From contig JAURXE010000019.1 in the NCBI GenBank assembly GCA_030654635.1, positions 1 through 25,450 on the forward strand: DNA of 25,450 bases, written 5' to 3'. Shown one piece after another: positions 1 through 7,429 of this stretch. The number at the start of each line of letters is the position of its first letter. Position 1 is the stretch's first letter. The notes beneath the pieces were generated by a model, which was given only the letters and a program-made list of their open reading frames with translations, was not told where the DNA came from and made no database searches. This DNA comes from Pseudomonas sp. GTDB taxonomy: Bacteria; Pseudomonadota; Gammaproteobacteria; Pseudomonadales; Pseudomonadaceae. The position numbers were made by a program, and so were the translations under genes.

Positions 1-4
1 TCCA

Positions 5-457
5 TTAACAATTCAACGGTGCACCCAGCAAGGCCCGCAGCACCACCGGCTGCAGTGCCGGGTCATCCGCGTGGCGCCGGCTGTGCCCGCGCACAAATAA
101 TCCCGCCATCAGCAATCCAGCCAACCCGGCAGCGATACTCAACGGCTCGCCAAGGGCAAAATACTCAGCGCCCAAAGCGCCCGCAAACAAGCCCAGCAAG
201 GGCAGCAGGTACACCAGCAACGAGCTACGCAGCAACGCATCCTCGCGCAACCCGATAATCACCAGATCACCAACCCTCAGTTGCAAGTCGGTCAGCACAC
301 GAACAGTGCCGCGTTGGCTGCTAATTGCCAACTTGTCCAGCAAGCCCTGTCCGCAGCCGGCATTCGCCGAACAACTGGAACAGGTGCTCTTGCGCAAGGT
401 TTGGACCCAAACGGCGCCCTCTTCAAGGCCAACCACCTGCCCCGGCTCCTCGATCAC
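5..457 (-). CDS. mucC: MucC / RseC-family inner-membrane regulator of the AlgU pathway
   Basis: A 150-residue RseC/MucC-family protein. Family members are inner-membrane proteins that modulate sigma-E activity or the SoxR-reducing system; in Pseudomonas the exact role of MucC is poorly defined. A cysteine cluster near residues 26-35 (pattern C-x2-C-x5-C) is typical of the N-terminal cytoplasmic part. It is followed by two hydrophobic segments at about residues 76-95 and 103-123. The start is GTG at 457, which overlaps the mucB TGA stop by 4 bases (GTGA) and implies translational coupling. It is the last gene visible of algU-mucA-mucB-mucC; the stop lies 5 bases from the window edge, and mucD would be expected just beyond. 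Identity is supported by both the sequence pattern and the operon position. Confidence 0.93.
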   Translation of the reverse strand: MIEEPGQVVGLEEGAVWVQTLRKSTCSSCSANAGCGQGLLDKLAISSQRGTVRVLTDLQLRVGDLVIIGLREDALLRSSLLVYLLPLLGLFAGALGAEYFALGEPLSIAAGLAGLLMAGLFVRGHSRRHADDPALQPVVLRALLGAPLNC

Positions 458-1416
458 GGGGTCGCCTGCTTGGCCACCAGCCCCATCGACAAGGCCACAC
501 GCTCTGCAGCGACCAACGGCACTTCGCCCACTACGGTGACCATTACCGGCCCACTAACGCCTTGCATCTGCTGAGAAACCACCACAGTTGGTCCCAACTG
601 ACGATGTAAATTCTCAACCTCTGTGCCAGGCGATGCCTCGATAAACACCGAGAACTGTGCCAAACCATCGCTAAACAACAGCCAGGTCAGCGGCTCACTG
701 GCGCTCTGAACATCGCGCTGTTCGGTACTGGTCAAATTAAAGCCCGGCGGCAACCAGGCCGCCTGCCAAGGACTGACAACCGCAGGTACGACAGGCGTCA
801 CCGCGACAGTCAAACAATCAGGGCCTGGCTGCAACACCGCATCACTGAGCGCACTGCGGCTATCTAATTGGGTGAACTGAAAACGCTCAAGCAACTGTCC
901 CTGCTCATTGAGCAACAATGATTTAAGTGCCAAGCCAGTTTGCTGATCCAGATGCAGTTCGAGACCGTAGCGAAATTGATCGCGCGGCAGTAACGCCAAC
1001 ACTACCGTGCCATGACCAGCCACCCGCGATCGCCCCAGAATACGTAAATCATAGTGGGCGGCCAATTGCGCCGGCTGCAGTTGTTGCATAACCAACCCCG
1101 ATACCGCCGCCCGTTGCTCGACCTGCGGACTGCTGATGCATTGCAACTGAGCGTCGACACGCACCATCTCCTGCAAGGGGCCATCCAACTGCAGCAAACG
1201 CTCACGCACCTGGCCGTTTGCCTCCACCCGATGCCAGATCGCATGGGTTGAGAAGCTACCGTTACGCTCGTAGACAAAGGTCCCTTGATAGCTATGCTGC
1301 TGCTCGGCAGCCTGCAACCGCTCCAACCAAGCCTGTGCAGTATCCGTCGCTGGCGCGGCGGCCTGCGCCGGCGCTGCCAGCCAAGCAGTCAGCAAAAATA
1401 GTCCTAACCGACGCAT
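454..1416 (-). CDS. mucB: MucB / RseB periplasmic sensor and protector of MucA
   Basis: A 320-residue periplasmic protein of the MucB/RseB family. It binds the periplasmic part of the anti-sigma factor MucA and shields it from proteolysis; envelope or lipid signals release it. The start is ATG at 1416, because residues 1-19 then form a clear signal peptide (MRR, a hydrophobic core, and an AQA cleavage site). An in-frame extension upstream would run back into mucA and has no signal character. The body has the usual two-domain RseB layout: an LolA-like N-terminal domain and a smaller C-terminal domain. mucA ends 8 bases upstream and mucC starts within the stop codon, so the three genes are one transcription unit. 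Length matches the family (about 316-320 residues). Confidence 0.95.
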   Translation of the reverse strand: MRRLGLFLLTAWLAAPAQAAAPATDTAQAWLERLQAAEQQHSYQGTFVYERNGSFSTHAIWHRVEANGQVRERLLQLDGPLQEMVRVDAQLQCISSPQVEQRAAVSGLVMQQLQPAQLAAHYDLRILGRSRVAGHGTVVLALLPRDQFRYGLELHLDQQTGLALKSLLLNEQGQLLERFQFTQLDSRSALSDAVLQPGPDCLTVAVTPVVPAVVSPWQAAWLPPGFNLTSTEQRDVQSASEPLTWLLFSDGLAQFSVFIEASPGTEVENLHRQLGPTVVVSQQMQGVSGPVMVTVVGEVPLVAAERVALSMGLVAKQATP

Positions 1417-1424
1417 AGCGAAAC

Positions 1425-2015
1425 TCAGCGATTTTCCAGACTGGCGGCGCGCGCATAGGGCACCGCCGTTTGACTGCCAGTCGCCGCAGCTTGTTGTGTA
1501 TGTTGACGAACATAGGCTGGCAAGCGTTGCTGCTGCCACGTCAGCTCAGTGGTTCGCGGCGCATTCACCCGCACACCTTGTTCAGCACCGCCGCTGGTGT
1601 TGTAGCCGGCCAAAATCGCCGGACCTTGCAAATGGGGCGCCGTCAACATCGGCTGAACCGCATTTTTCGCCAATTGCGTGCTGGTGATGTCGTCTTGGTT
1701 ATACAAGCGCACCCCGGCCAGCACCGCCACAGTCACCGAAGCAGCCACCGCTAAACGACCCAAACCAGCCCAGGGCAAACGACGCGCAACCTTCACCTGT
1801 GGCTCTTCCGCCAACGCGGCCGAAACCTTCGCGGCCAGATCCATGTGCGGCAGCAGCAATTCTTTATGCATCACCGCCCGGGCTACCTGATAACGGGCCC
1901 AGGTAGCGCGCATTTCACCCGCGTCGCTGACGGCCAGCAGCCGGCGCAACTCGAGCTCATCGGTTTCGTTATCCAGTAACGCGGACAGCGATTCCTGCAA
2001 GGCTTGACCACTCAT
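1425..2015 (-). CDS. mucA: MucA anti-sigma factor for AlgU
   Basis: A 196-residue single-pass inner-membrane anti-sigma factor that sequesters AlgU. The N-terminal RseA-like domain (about residues 1-78) faces the cytoplasm. A membrane segment lies at about residues 84-102, and the rest is periplasmic and bound by MucB. The start ATG at 2015 is preceded by GAGAGGAAACGTT, a good ribosome binding site; the reading frame stays open further upstream, into algU, but without initiation signals. Residues 136-137 are Ala-Gly in an ILAGYN context, matching the position I recall for AlgW cleavage in P. aeruginosa MucA. The gene appears intact, with no frameshift of the kind seen in mucoid isolates. algU ends 31 bases upstream. 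Confidence 0.96.
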   Translation of the reverse strand: MSGQALQESLSALLDNETDELELRRLLAVSDAGEMRATWARYQVARAVMHKELLLPHMDLAAKVSAALAEEPQVKVARRLPWAGLGRLAVAASVTVAVLAGVRLYNQDDITSTQLAKNAVQPMLTAPHLQGPAILAGYNTSGGAEQGVRVNAPRTTELTWQQQRLPAYVRQHTQQAAATGSQTAVPYARAASLENR

Positions 2016-2046
2016 AACGTTTCCTCTCTCGGCTTGCGCCGCGCTA

Positions 2047-2628
2047 TCAGGAATCCTGCAGTAACGGCTGCAGGGCTTTATCAACAGCTTCACGGGCGCG
2101 AAAAATTCGCGACCGTACGGTTCCAACCGGACATCGCATGACTGCAGCGATGTCCTCATAACTCAAACCGTCAAACTCGCGCAGGGTTAAGGCTGTGCGC
2201 AAGTCTTCAGGTAAGTTCGCAATCGCCCGATGAACCGTGGCTTCAATCTCATCGCGCAGCAGCAAACGCTCAGGCGACTCAATATCTTTCAGACCGTGGT
2301 CACCGTCATAAAATTCGGCATCCTCGGCACTGACATCCGTTTCTGGTGGTCGCCGACCTCGCGACACCAAATAGTTTTTCGCCGTATTAATGGCGATGCG
2401 GTACAGCCAGGTATAAAACGCACTGTCACCGCGAAAATTTGCCAGCGCCCGATACGCCTTAATAAAGGCTTCCTGGGCAACATCCTGAGCCTCATGAGGA
2501 TCGCGCACAAAACGCACGACCAACCCGAGAATCTTGTGCTGATACTTCAACACCAACAGATCAAAGGCTCGCTTATCACCGCGCTGAACGCGTTCGACAA
2601 GCTGCTGATCCTCTTCCTGGGTTTGCAT
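2047..2628 (-). CDS. algU: AlgU (RpoE-type) extracytoplasmic-function sigma factor
   Basis: A 193-residue ECF sigma factor, the usual AlgU length. Region 2 carries the AQDVAQEAFIKAYRAL and FYTWLYRIAINTAKN motifs that contact core polymerase and the -10 element. Region 4 carries LPEDLRTALTLREF and CPVGTVRSRIFRAREA, the -35-recognition helix-turn-helix. The start is ATG at 2628 rather than a GTG six bases upstream: AGGAG lies five bases before the ATG but would abut the GTG. AlgU drives envelope-stress and alginate genes and is held by MucA, encoded immediately downstream. Two AlgU-type promoters upstream imply positive autoregulation. Confidence 0.97.
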   Translation of the reverse strand: MQTQEEDQQLVERVQRGDKRAFDLLVLKYQHKILGLVVRFVRDPHEAQDVAQEAFIKAYRALANFRGDSAFYTWLYRIAINTAKNYLVSRGRRPPETDVSAEDAEFYDGDHGLKDIESPERLLLRDEIEATVHRAIANLPEDLRTALTLREFDGLSYEDIAAVMRCPVGTVRSRIFRAREAVDKALQPLLQDS

Positions 2629-2686
2629 GAACACTCCTCGTTAAGCATGTGGGAGCGTTACACCAACCAACTCATCGGTCTGCAAA

Positions 2687-2714
2687 AATAGACCCGGCGG
2701 CGGTGCAAAAGTTC
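2687..2714 (-). promoter_or_regulatory. AlgU/sigma-E-type promoter, proximal, for algU
   Basis: On the minus strand GAACTT (2714-2709) and TCTATT (2692-2687) are separated by 16 bases. This matches the sigma-E/AlgU consensus GAACTT-N16/17-TCtga. It lies about 60 bases upstream of the algU start codon and points into it, so it is probably the autoregulated proximal promoter. Confidence 0.75.
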
Positions 2715-2877
2715 TCCCGATTACGCAAGCTTGCTGCAGAATCCTTTCGACCCTGCCTGGCACAACACAGCAAAGCCCGTGCCCAGCTGCAGCGAGCATC
2801 TTATTGCAGTTGAGCAGAAATACCGCAATTCAAAAGCCAACAGACCAATTAACCTACATCAGCTATACAGCACGCGC

Positions 2878-2905
2878 CTCTGAGGTGCATTTTGGCAAAA
2901 AGTTC
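2878..2905 (-). promoter_or_regulatory. AlgU/sigma-E-type promoter, distal, for algU
   Basis: On the minus strand GAACTT (2905-2900), 16 bases, then TCAGAG (2883-2878). It fits the sigma-E consensus at least as well as the proximal site and also points towards algU, about 250 bases from the start codon. P. aeruginosa algU is known to have multiple promoters including AlgU-dependent ones. Mapping these two sites to named promoters is inference. Confidence 0.7.
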
Positions 2906-2913
2906 AAAACGGC

Positions 2914-3021
2914 TAACAGGTCGTTAAAAAATCTAGCGCGAGACGCCTAGCCAAGGTGAAATTAGCCGCGACGAAGCGAAGCGCAGTAGTTTTTCAACGA
3001 CCGGTTAAGCGCTACTGCGCT
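2914..3021. repeat. Terminal-inverted-repeat element (MITE/REP-like), copy 1
   Basis: Bases 2914-2931 and 2990-3007 are inverted copies matching at 16 of 18 positions; the shared core in one orientation is GGTCGTTGAAAAA. A second, perfect 10-bp inverted pair, AGCGCAGTAG at 2980-2989 and CTACTGCGCT at 3012-3021, overlaps the right arm. No open reading frame lies inside. The terminal sequence resembles the inverted arms at 24827-24883 (consensus TARCnGGYCGTTGAAAA), so both may belong to one dispersed family. It sits between the algU promoters and nadB. Confidence 0.6.
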
Positions 3022-3068
3022 GCCTGCCCACTCTATATACTGCGAGGCGCTTTTTTGCGGATGCGGAC

Positions 3069-4685
3069 ATGAGCCAACATTATCAGCACGACGTTCTAAT
3101 CATAGGCAGCGGTGCCGCCGGCCTGACCCTGGCCCTGACCCTGCCCACGCACCTGCGCATCTGTGTACTGAGCAAGGGCGAGCTGGCCAACGGCTCAACC
3201 TACTGGGCGCAGGGTGGGGTTGCCGCGGTGCTGGACGACGCCGACACCGTCGAGTCGCACGTTGAGGACACCCTCAATGCCGGCGGTGGCTTGTGCAGCG
3301 AAGCCGCCGTGCGCTTTACCGTGGAGCACAGCCGCGAAGCCATCAACTGGCTGATCGAGCAAGGCGTGCCCTTTACCCGCGATGATGAAGAGCCCCGCGA
3401 AGATGGCGGTTTTGAGTTTCACCTGACCCGCGAAGGCGGCCACAGCCATAGGCGCATCATCCATGCCGCCGATGCGACGGGCGCGGCAATCTTCAACACC
3501 CTGCTGGCCGAGGCCAGAAAACGGCCGAATATTGAGCTATTGGAACAACGCGTCGCCGTCGACCTGATTACCGAACGCAAACTCGGCCTGCCCGGCAAGC
3601 GCTGCCTCGGCGCTTACGTGCTCAACCGCCAAACCGGCGAAGTCGACACCTACGGCGCCCGCTTTACCGCGCTGGCCTGTGGTGGCGCGGCCAAGGTCTA
3701 CCTTTACACCAGCAACCCCGACGGTGCCTGCGGTGACGGCATCGCCATGGCCTGGCGGGCAGGCTGTCGGGTGGGCAACCTGGAGTTCAACCAGTTCCAC
3801 CCCACCTGCCTGTATCACCCGCAAGCCAAAAGCTTTCTGGTCACCGAAGCCCTGCGCGGCGAAGGCGCGCTGCTCAAGCTACCCAATGGCGAGCGCTTTA
3901 TGCAGCGCTTCGACCCGCGCGCCGAACTGGCTCCGCGCGACATAGTCGCCCGCGCCATCGACCATGAGATGAAGCGCTTAGGGATTGACTGCGTGTACCT
4001 AGACATCAGCCACAAACCGGCCGAGTTCGTTAAAGCCCACTTCCCCACCGTTTACGAGCGCTGCCTAACCTTTGGTATCGACATCACCACCCAGCAGATC
4101 CCGGTCGTGCCCGCAGCGCATTACACCTGCGGCGGCGTGCTGGTCGACCAAGCTGGGCACAGCGATATTCCCGGTCTGTATGCAATAGGTGAAACCAGTT
4201 TCACCGGCCTGCATGGTGCCAATCGGATGGCCAGTAACTCGCTGTTGGAGTGCTTCGTCTACGCCCGCTCGGCGGCGGCAGATATTTGCCAGCAACTGGA
4301 CCAGATCGCACCGCCACCCACCCTGCCGGGCTGGGATGCCAGTCAGGTGACCGACTCTGATGAAGACGTGATCATTGCGCACAACTGGGACGAGTTGCGG
4401 CGGTTTATGTGGGACTACGTCGGCATCGTGCGCACCAACAAACGCCTGCAACGGGCCGAGCACCGCGTGCGTTTATTGCTGGATGAAATTGACGAGTTCT
4501 ACAGCAACTACAAGGTCAGTCGCGACCTGATCGAGTTGCGTAACCTGGCGCAGGTTGCCGAGCTGATGATCCGCTCGGCCATGCAGCGCCGCGAAAGTCG
4601 CGGCCTGCATTACACCCTCGATTACCCCGAGCAACTGAGCGAAGCCCGCGACACTATTTTAGTGCCGCCCACCTACGCCGACTGA
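3069..4685 (+). CDS. nadB: L-aspartate oxidase (quinolinate synthase system, NAD biosynthesis)
   Basis: A 538-residue cytoplasmic flavoprotein that oxidises L-aspartate to iminoaspartate, the substrate of quinolinate synthase NadA in de novo NAD synthesis. The dinucleotide-binding motif GSGAAGL is at residues 13-19. The succinate-dehydrogenase/fumarate-reductase-like core includes [22 protein letters not shown] and [15 protein letters not shown], all hallmarks of the family, and the C-terminal helical domain is present. Length equals the usual 535-540. The ATG at 3069 has only a weak purine-rich sequence (GCGGATGCGG) before it. The 3' end overlaps the convergent ygfX gene by 32 bases. nadB adjacent to algU and sdhE is the normal Pseudomonas arrangement. 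Confidence 0.97.
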   Translation: MSQHYQHDVLIIGSGAAGLTLALTLPTHLRICVLSKGELANGSTYWAQGGVAAVLDDADTVESHVEDTLNAGGGLCSEAAVRFTVEHSREAINWLIEQGVPFTRDDEEPREDGGFEFHLTREGGHSHRRIIHAADATGAAIFNTLLAEARKRPNIELLEQRVAVDLITERKLGLPGKRCLGAYVLNRQTGEVDTYGARFTALACGGAAKVYLYTSNPDGACGDGIAMAWRAGCRVGNLEFNQFHPTCLYHPQAKSFLVTEALRGEGALLKLPNGERFMQRFDPRAELAPRDIVARAIDHEMKRLGIDCVYLDISHKPAEFVKAHFPTVYERCLTFGIDITTQQIPVVPAAHYTCGGVLVDQAGHSDIPGLYAIGETSFTGLHGANRMASNSLLECFVYARSAAADICQQLDQIAPPPTLPGWDASQVTDSDEDVIIAHNWDELRRFMWDYVGIVRTNKRLQRAEHRVRLLLDEIDEFYSNYKVSRDLIELRNLAQVAELMIRSAMQRRESRGLHYTLDYPEQLSEARDTILVPPTYAD

Positions 4686-5106
4686 ACTTCAGCTGCAGCC
4701 GCAAGCGCCGGTGCTGGTCGTGCTTGAGTGCATCGCAGGGGATGCACAGGCCGCGCACCCGGCACTCGCCGGCCAGGCGAAAGTGCAACACCACCACTAA
4801 GGGCAACGCCAGGCTGCTGGGCCGCAACTGCACCACTTGCCAGCCTAGCGCGGCATTAAACAGCTGCCAGCCGGCCGCATCATGGCGCAAGCCAGTGAAG
4901 GCCTGGGGCGAGACGAGCAGAATCTGTCGCGGCACCACCCAGGCGGCGTGCAGCAGCGCAAACATCCCACCCAATAGCTGCGCCCACAGCGGCAACGCGG
5001 CCAGCACTAACGCCAGCAACGCCACTATCAGCGTCAGCAGATAACCTGCCAGCAGCCAGCGCGAGGCCTGCCAGTGGCACTCGAAGGCCTTACTTGGGTT
5101 GGACAC
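4654..5106 (-). CDS. ygfX: YgfX/CptA-like small membrane protein
   Basis: A 150-residue protein with two adjacent hydrophobic segments near the N terminus (about residues 17-37 and 41-60), then a cytoplasmic domain rich in Arg and Leu. This is the layout of YgfX (CptA), partner of SdhE in many gammaproteobacteria. E. coli YgfX was reported as the toxin of a CptA/CptB toxin-antitoxin pair affecting FtsZ and MreB; whether this holds in Pseudomonas is unproven. The start is taken as GTG at 5106, which overlaps the sdhE stop by 17 bases; no better start lies before the first membrane segment. The 3' end overlaps nadB by 32 bases. Sequence similarity in this family is low, so the call rests on topology and neighbourhood. 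Confidence 0.75.
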   Translation of the reverse strand: MSNPSKAFECHWQASRWLLAGYLLTLIVALLALVLAALPLWAQLLGGMFALLHAAWVVPRQILLVSPQAFTGLRHDAAGWQLFNAALGWQVVQLRPSSLALPLVVVLHFRLAGECRVRGLCIPCDALKHDQHRRLRLQLKFSRRRWAALK

Positions 5107-5344
5107 GGTCCAGAATCATCTTCACGATCAATTTAAGTTCCGGATCATCCGGCTCATTGCGCTGCATAAACCAGCCAAACATGTCCTGATCTTCACAGGT
5201 CAACAACTGCCGATAGCGCTGTTGATTGACCTCATCCAGGGTTGGAAACACCTCACGCACAAAAGGCACCAACAGCACGTCCAGCTCCAGCATGCCGCGC
5301 CGGCTATGCCAAAACAGCCGGTTGAGTTCAGTCGCATCGACCAT
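5090..5344 (-). CDS. sdhE: SdhE (CptB) FAD assembly factor for succinate dehydrogenase
   Basis: An 84-residue small helical protein of the SdhE/YgfY family, which promotes covalent attachment of FAD to SdhA and FrdA. The diagnostic RGMLELD sequence (RGxxE motif) lies at residues 16-22, and the [27 protein letters not shown] region is typical of the five-helix fold. The ATG at 5344 is preceded by CGAGGAACTGCTGC, with AGGA eight bases away. It overlaps ygfX downstream by 17 bases, forming the widespread sdhE-ygfX pair. A TATAAT hexamer upstream (5397-5402) suggests its own promoter. Confidence 0.93.
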   Translation of the reverse strand: MVDATELNRLFWHSRRGMLELDVLLVPFVREVFPTLDEVNQQRYRQLLTCEDQDMFGWFMQRNEPDDPELKLIVKMILDRVQPK

Positions 5345-5396
5345 GCAGCAGTTCCTCGAAGTGAGTTATTAGCTAAAAAAGCAGTAATGGGGCCGC

Positions 5397-5402
5397 ATTA
5401 TA
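5397..5402 (-). promoter_or_regulatory. -10 hexamer of the likely sdhE promoter
   Basis: A perfect TATAAT on the minus strand, 52 bases upstream of the sdhE start. No good -35 lies 16-18 bases further upstream, so the promoter call is tentative. Confidence 0.4.
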
Positions 5403-5429
5403 GCGATGCTAAACGCAGACCCGCACCCG

Positions 5430-5458
5430 CTGACAAGCCAGCGGCAGCACTCTATGAT
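5430..5458 (+). promoter_or_regulatory. Sigma-70 promoter for ygfZ
   Basis: CTGACA (5430-5435), a 17-base spacer, then TATGAT (5453-5458): five of six matches to each consensus hexamer at ideal spacing. It lies 29 bases before the ygfZ start codon, which would give a very short leader and fits the lack of a clear Shine-Dalgarno sequence there. Confidence 0.6.
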
Positions 5459-5487
5459 GACCACCCTGACTTTATTTTGCGAACCCA

Positions 5488-6474
5488 ATGGCCGACCTCG
5501 CGTTTACCGACTTAGTTTCCACCGACTCGGCGCATCCCGACTCGGCGTTCTTCTGCGCCTTGACGCACGAAGGGCTGCTGGCCGTACGCGGCCCTGACGC
5601 CAGCAAATTGCTGCAGGGCCAACTGACCTGCAACCTCAACTACCTCGACGAGCACACCGCCAGCCTGGGCGCGCGCTGCACCCCGAAAGGCCGGATGCTC
5701 TCCAGCTTTCGTATTATTCAGCAGGCCGACGGTTATCTGTTGGCCATGGCCTCTGAACTGCTGACCGAGCAACTGGCCGAACTGCAAAAATACGCGGTGT
5801 TTTCCAAGTCAAAATTAACTGATGAAAGCGCCCTCTGGGTACGCTTCGGCCTGCACGGTGGCGACGCCGTACTGGCAAGCCTCGGCCTGGAACTGGCCGA
5901 GGCTTGCGACAGCATCGCCCGCCACGGCGAACTGCTGGCCGTGCGCCTGAGCGATGGCCGCAGCGAGCTTTGGGCACCCACTGCGAATGCTGAGCAACTG
6001 CACAAGCAACTGGCTGCGCAGCTGGCACCAGCACCGCTCAATAGCTGGCTGTTGGCACAAGTACGGGCCGGCATTGGCCAAGTCTTCGGTGCCAGCCGTG
6101 AGACTTTTATTCCACAAATGATCAATTTGCAGGCCCTCGGCGGCGTCAGCTTCAAAAAAGGCTGCTACACCGGCCAGGAAATCGTCGCGCGCATGCAGTA
6201 CCTGGGCAAGTTAAAGCGCCGCCTGTACCGCCTGAGTCTTGACGGAAACGTCATCCCCGATGTCGCCACACCGATCTTTTCACCGATTCACGCCAGCAGT
6301 GTCGGTGAAGTGGTATTGGCGGCCCAAACCGGCAACGGCGTTGAACTGCTGGCCGTGCTGCAAGAGGATGCCCTCACCGATGGCCGCATCCACTTGGGCA
6401 GCCTCGCAGGCGGCGCATTGCAACGCTTGGAGCTACCCTACAAATTAGATTCTGATCGCGAGATTCAGCGCTAG
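5488..6474 (+). CDS. ygfZ: YgfZ folate-binding Fe-S/tRNA-modification factor
   Basis: A 328-residue GcvT-like folate-binding protein. YgfZ proteins support iron-sulfur enzymes such as the tRNA methylthiotransferase MiaB. The signature K-G-C-Y-T-G-Q-E is present with its conserved cysteine at residue 226, and the N-terminal half has the aminomethyltransferase-like folate-binding pattern (ALTHEGLLAVRGPDASKLLQGQ and CTPKGRM regions). The ATG at 5488 has no good ribosome binding site, but a strong promoter lies just upstream and the N-terminal residues fit the family. It is divergent from sdhE; the next gene starts about 80 bases downstream on the same strand. Confidence 0.94.
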   Translation: MADLAFTDLVSTDSAHPDSAFFCALTHEGLLAVRGPDASKLLQGQLTCNLNYLDEHTASLGARCTPKGRMLSSFRIIQQADGYLLAMASELLTEQLAELQKYAVFSKSKLTDESALWVRFGLHGGDAVLASLGLELAEACDSIARHGELLAVRLSDGRSELWAPTANAEQLHKQLAAQLAPAPLNSWLLAQVRAGIGQVFGASRETFIPQMINLQALGGVSFKKGCYTGQEIVARMQYLGKLKRRLYRLSLDGNVIPDVATPIFSPIHASSVGEVVLAAQTGNGVELLAVLQEDALTDGRIHLGSLAGGALQRLELPYKLDSDREIQR

Positions 6475-6555
6475 AGCAGAGCCGACCACTACACTGCTGA
6501 CTACTACCCTGATATGGCGACCCGCTTAACAGCCCGCCAGCACATGAGAGCCGAG

Positions 6556-7392
6556 ATGAGCAAACTTGCCGACAAAGTCCAACAGGACCTGATCCAGGCC
6601 ATCGAAAATGACGACTTGGTACTGCCGACCCTGCCGGAAGTGGCGCTGAAGGTCCGCGAAGCCGCCGAAGACCCAAACATCAGCACCCTGCAACTGAGCA
6701 AGGTGATCGGCAATGATGCGGCCCTCACGGCGCGGATCATCAAGGTGGTCAACAGCCCACTGCTGCGGACTAGCAAAGAAATCACCGATCTGCAGATGGC
6801 CATCAACCGCCTCGGCATCAACTACACCTGCAACCTGGCCATCGGCTTGGCAATGGAGCAAATGTTCCAGGCCACCTCCGATGTAGTCGACCGCAAAATG
6901 CGTGAGATGTGGGCCAAGAGCACCGAGATCGCCGGTATCTGCCACGTACTCTGCAAGCAGTTCACCCGCCTGATGCCGGATCAAGCGACCCTCGCCGGGC
7001 TGATCCACCAGATCGGCGCCCTGCCGATTCTGGCCTACGCCGAAGACCATAACGACCTGCTCGCCGACTCCATCAGCCTCAACCATGTGATCGAACAGAT
7101 TCACCCGATCATCGGCGACAAGATTCTGCGCACCTGGGCCTTCCCCGAGCAGCTGGCGATCATCCCCAGCCAGTACCTAGACTTCACCCGCAACTCGGAC
7201 AAAGTCGACTACGTCGACATCGTTCAGGTCGCCACCCTGCAAAGCTACATCGGCACCGAGCACCCCTACACCAAGCTCGACTGGAGCCAGATTCCGGCGT
7301 TCGCCAAGCTCGGTCTGGACCCCAGCAAAGACATGAGTGAGGACGAAGATCTCTCGGCCGCCATGGAAGCGGCCATGGGCATGTTGCAGTAA
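6556..7392 (+). CDS. HDOD-domain signalling protein
   Basis: A 278-residue protein whose residues about 20-215 form an HDOD domain (start of domain LPTLPEVALKV; later VIGNDAALTARIIKVVNS and LAGLIHQIGALPILA). HDOD is a degenerate HD-type domain that lacks the full metal-binding HD set and usually acts in signal transduction rather than hydrolysis. The C-terminal 20 residues are acidic (SEDEDLSAAMEAAM). The ATG at 6556 is chosen because GAGAG sits five bases before it; in-frame ATGs at 6514 and 6544 lack a ribosome binding site. No GGDEF or EAL domain is attached, so the partner is unknown. It is convergent with the sensor kinase gene. Confidence 0.85.
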   Translation: MSKLADKVQQDLIQAIENDDLVLPTLPEVALKVREAAEDPNISTLQLSKVIGNDAALTARIIKVVNSPLLRTSKEITDLQMAINRLGINYTCNLAIGLAMEQMFQATSDVVDRKMREMWAKSTEIAGICHVLCKQFTRLMPDQATLAGLIHQIGALPILAYAEDHNDLLADSISLNHVIEQIHPIIGDKILRTWAFPEQLAIIPSQYLDFTRNSDKVDYVDIVQVATLQSYIGTEHPYTKLDWSQIPAFAKLGLDPSKDMSEDEDLSAAMEAAMGMLQ

Positions 7393-7411
7393 GTCGCGCA
7401 GTAGCCCTGTT

Positions 7412-7429
7412 GCCGGCGCTCAGGCCGGC
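7412..7429. terminator. GC-rich hairpin between convergent genes
   Basis: GCCGGC at 7412-7417 and 7424-7429 can pair around a six-base loop between the HDOD and kinase genes, the right arm lying inside the last kinase codons. There is no T tract, so a terminator role is weakly supported. Confidence 0.25.

Larger units (their letters stand above)
2629..3068. other. algU-nadB divergent intergenic region
   Basis: A 440-base region without a gene between divergently transcribed algU and nadB. It holds two AlgU-type promoters facing algU and one inverted-repeat element (2914-3021). A TATACT -10-like hexamer at 3036-3041, 27 bases before the nadB start, has no convincing -35. I see no small ORF with a ribosome binding site and no convincing RNA gene in the remaining stretch 2720-2875. 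Confidence 0.7.

Noticed and set aside
2629..2634. GTG at 2634 as algU start
   Set aside because: The AGGAG sequence abuts it with no spacing, whereas it is five bases from the ATG at 2628, which also gives the standard length of 193 residues.
4684..4689. GAACTT at the nadB 3' end and the reverse GAACTT within sdhE as AlgU promoters
   Set aside because: No TC-type -10 occurs 16-17 bases downstream of either.
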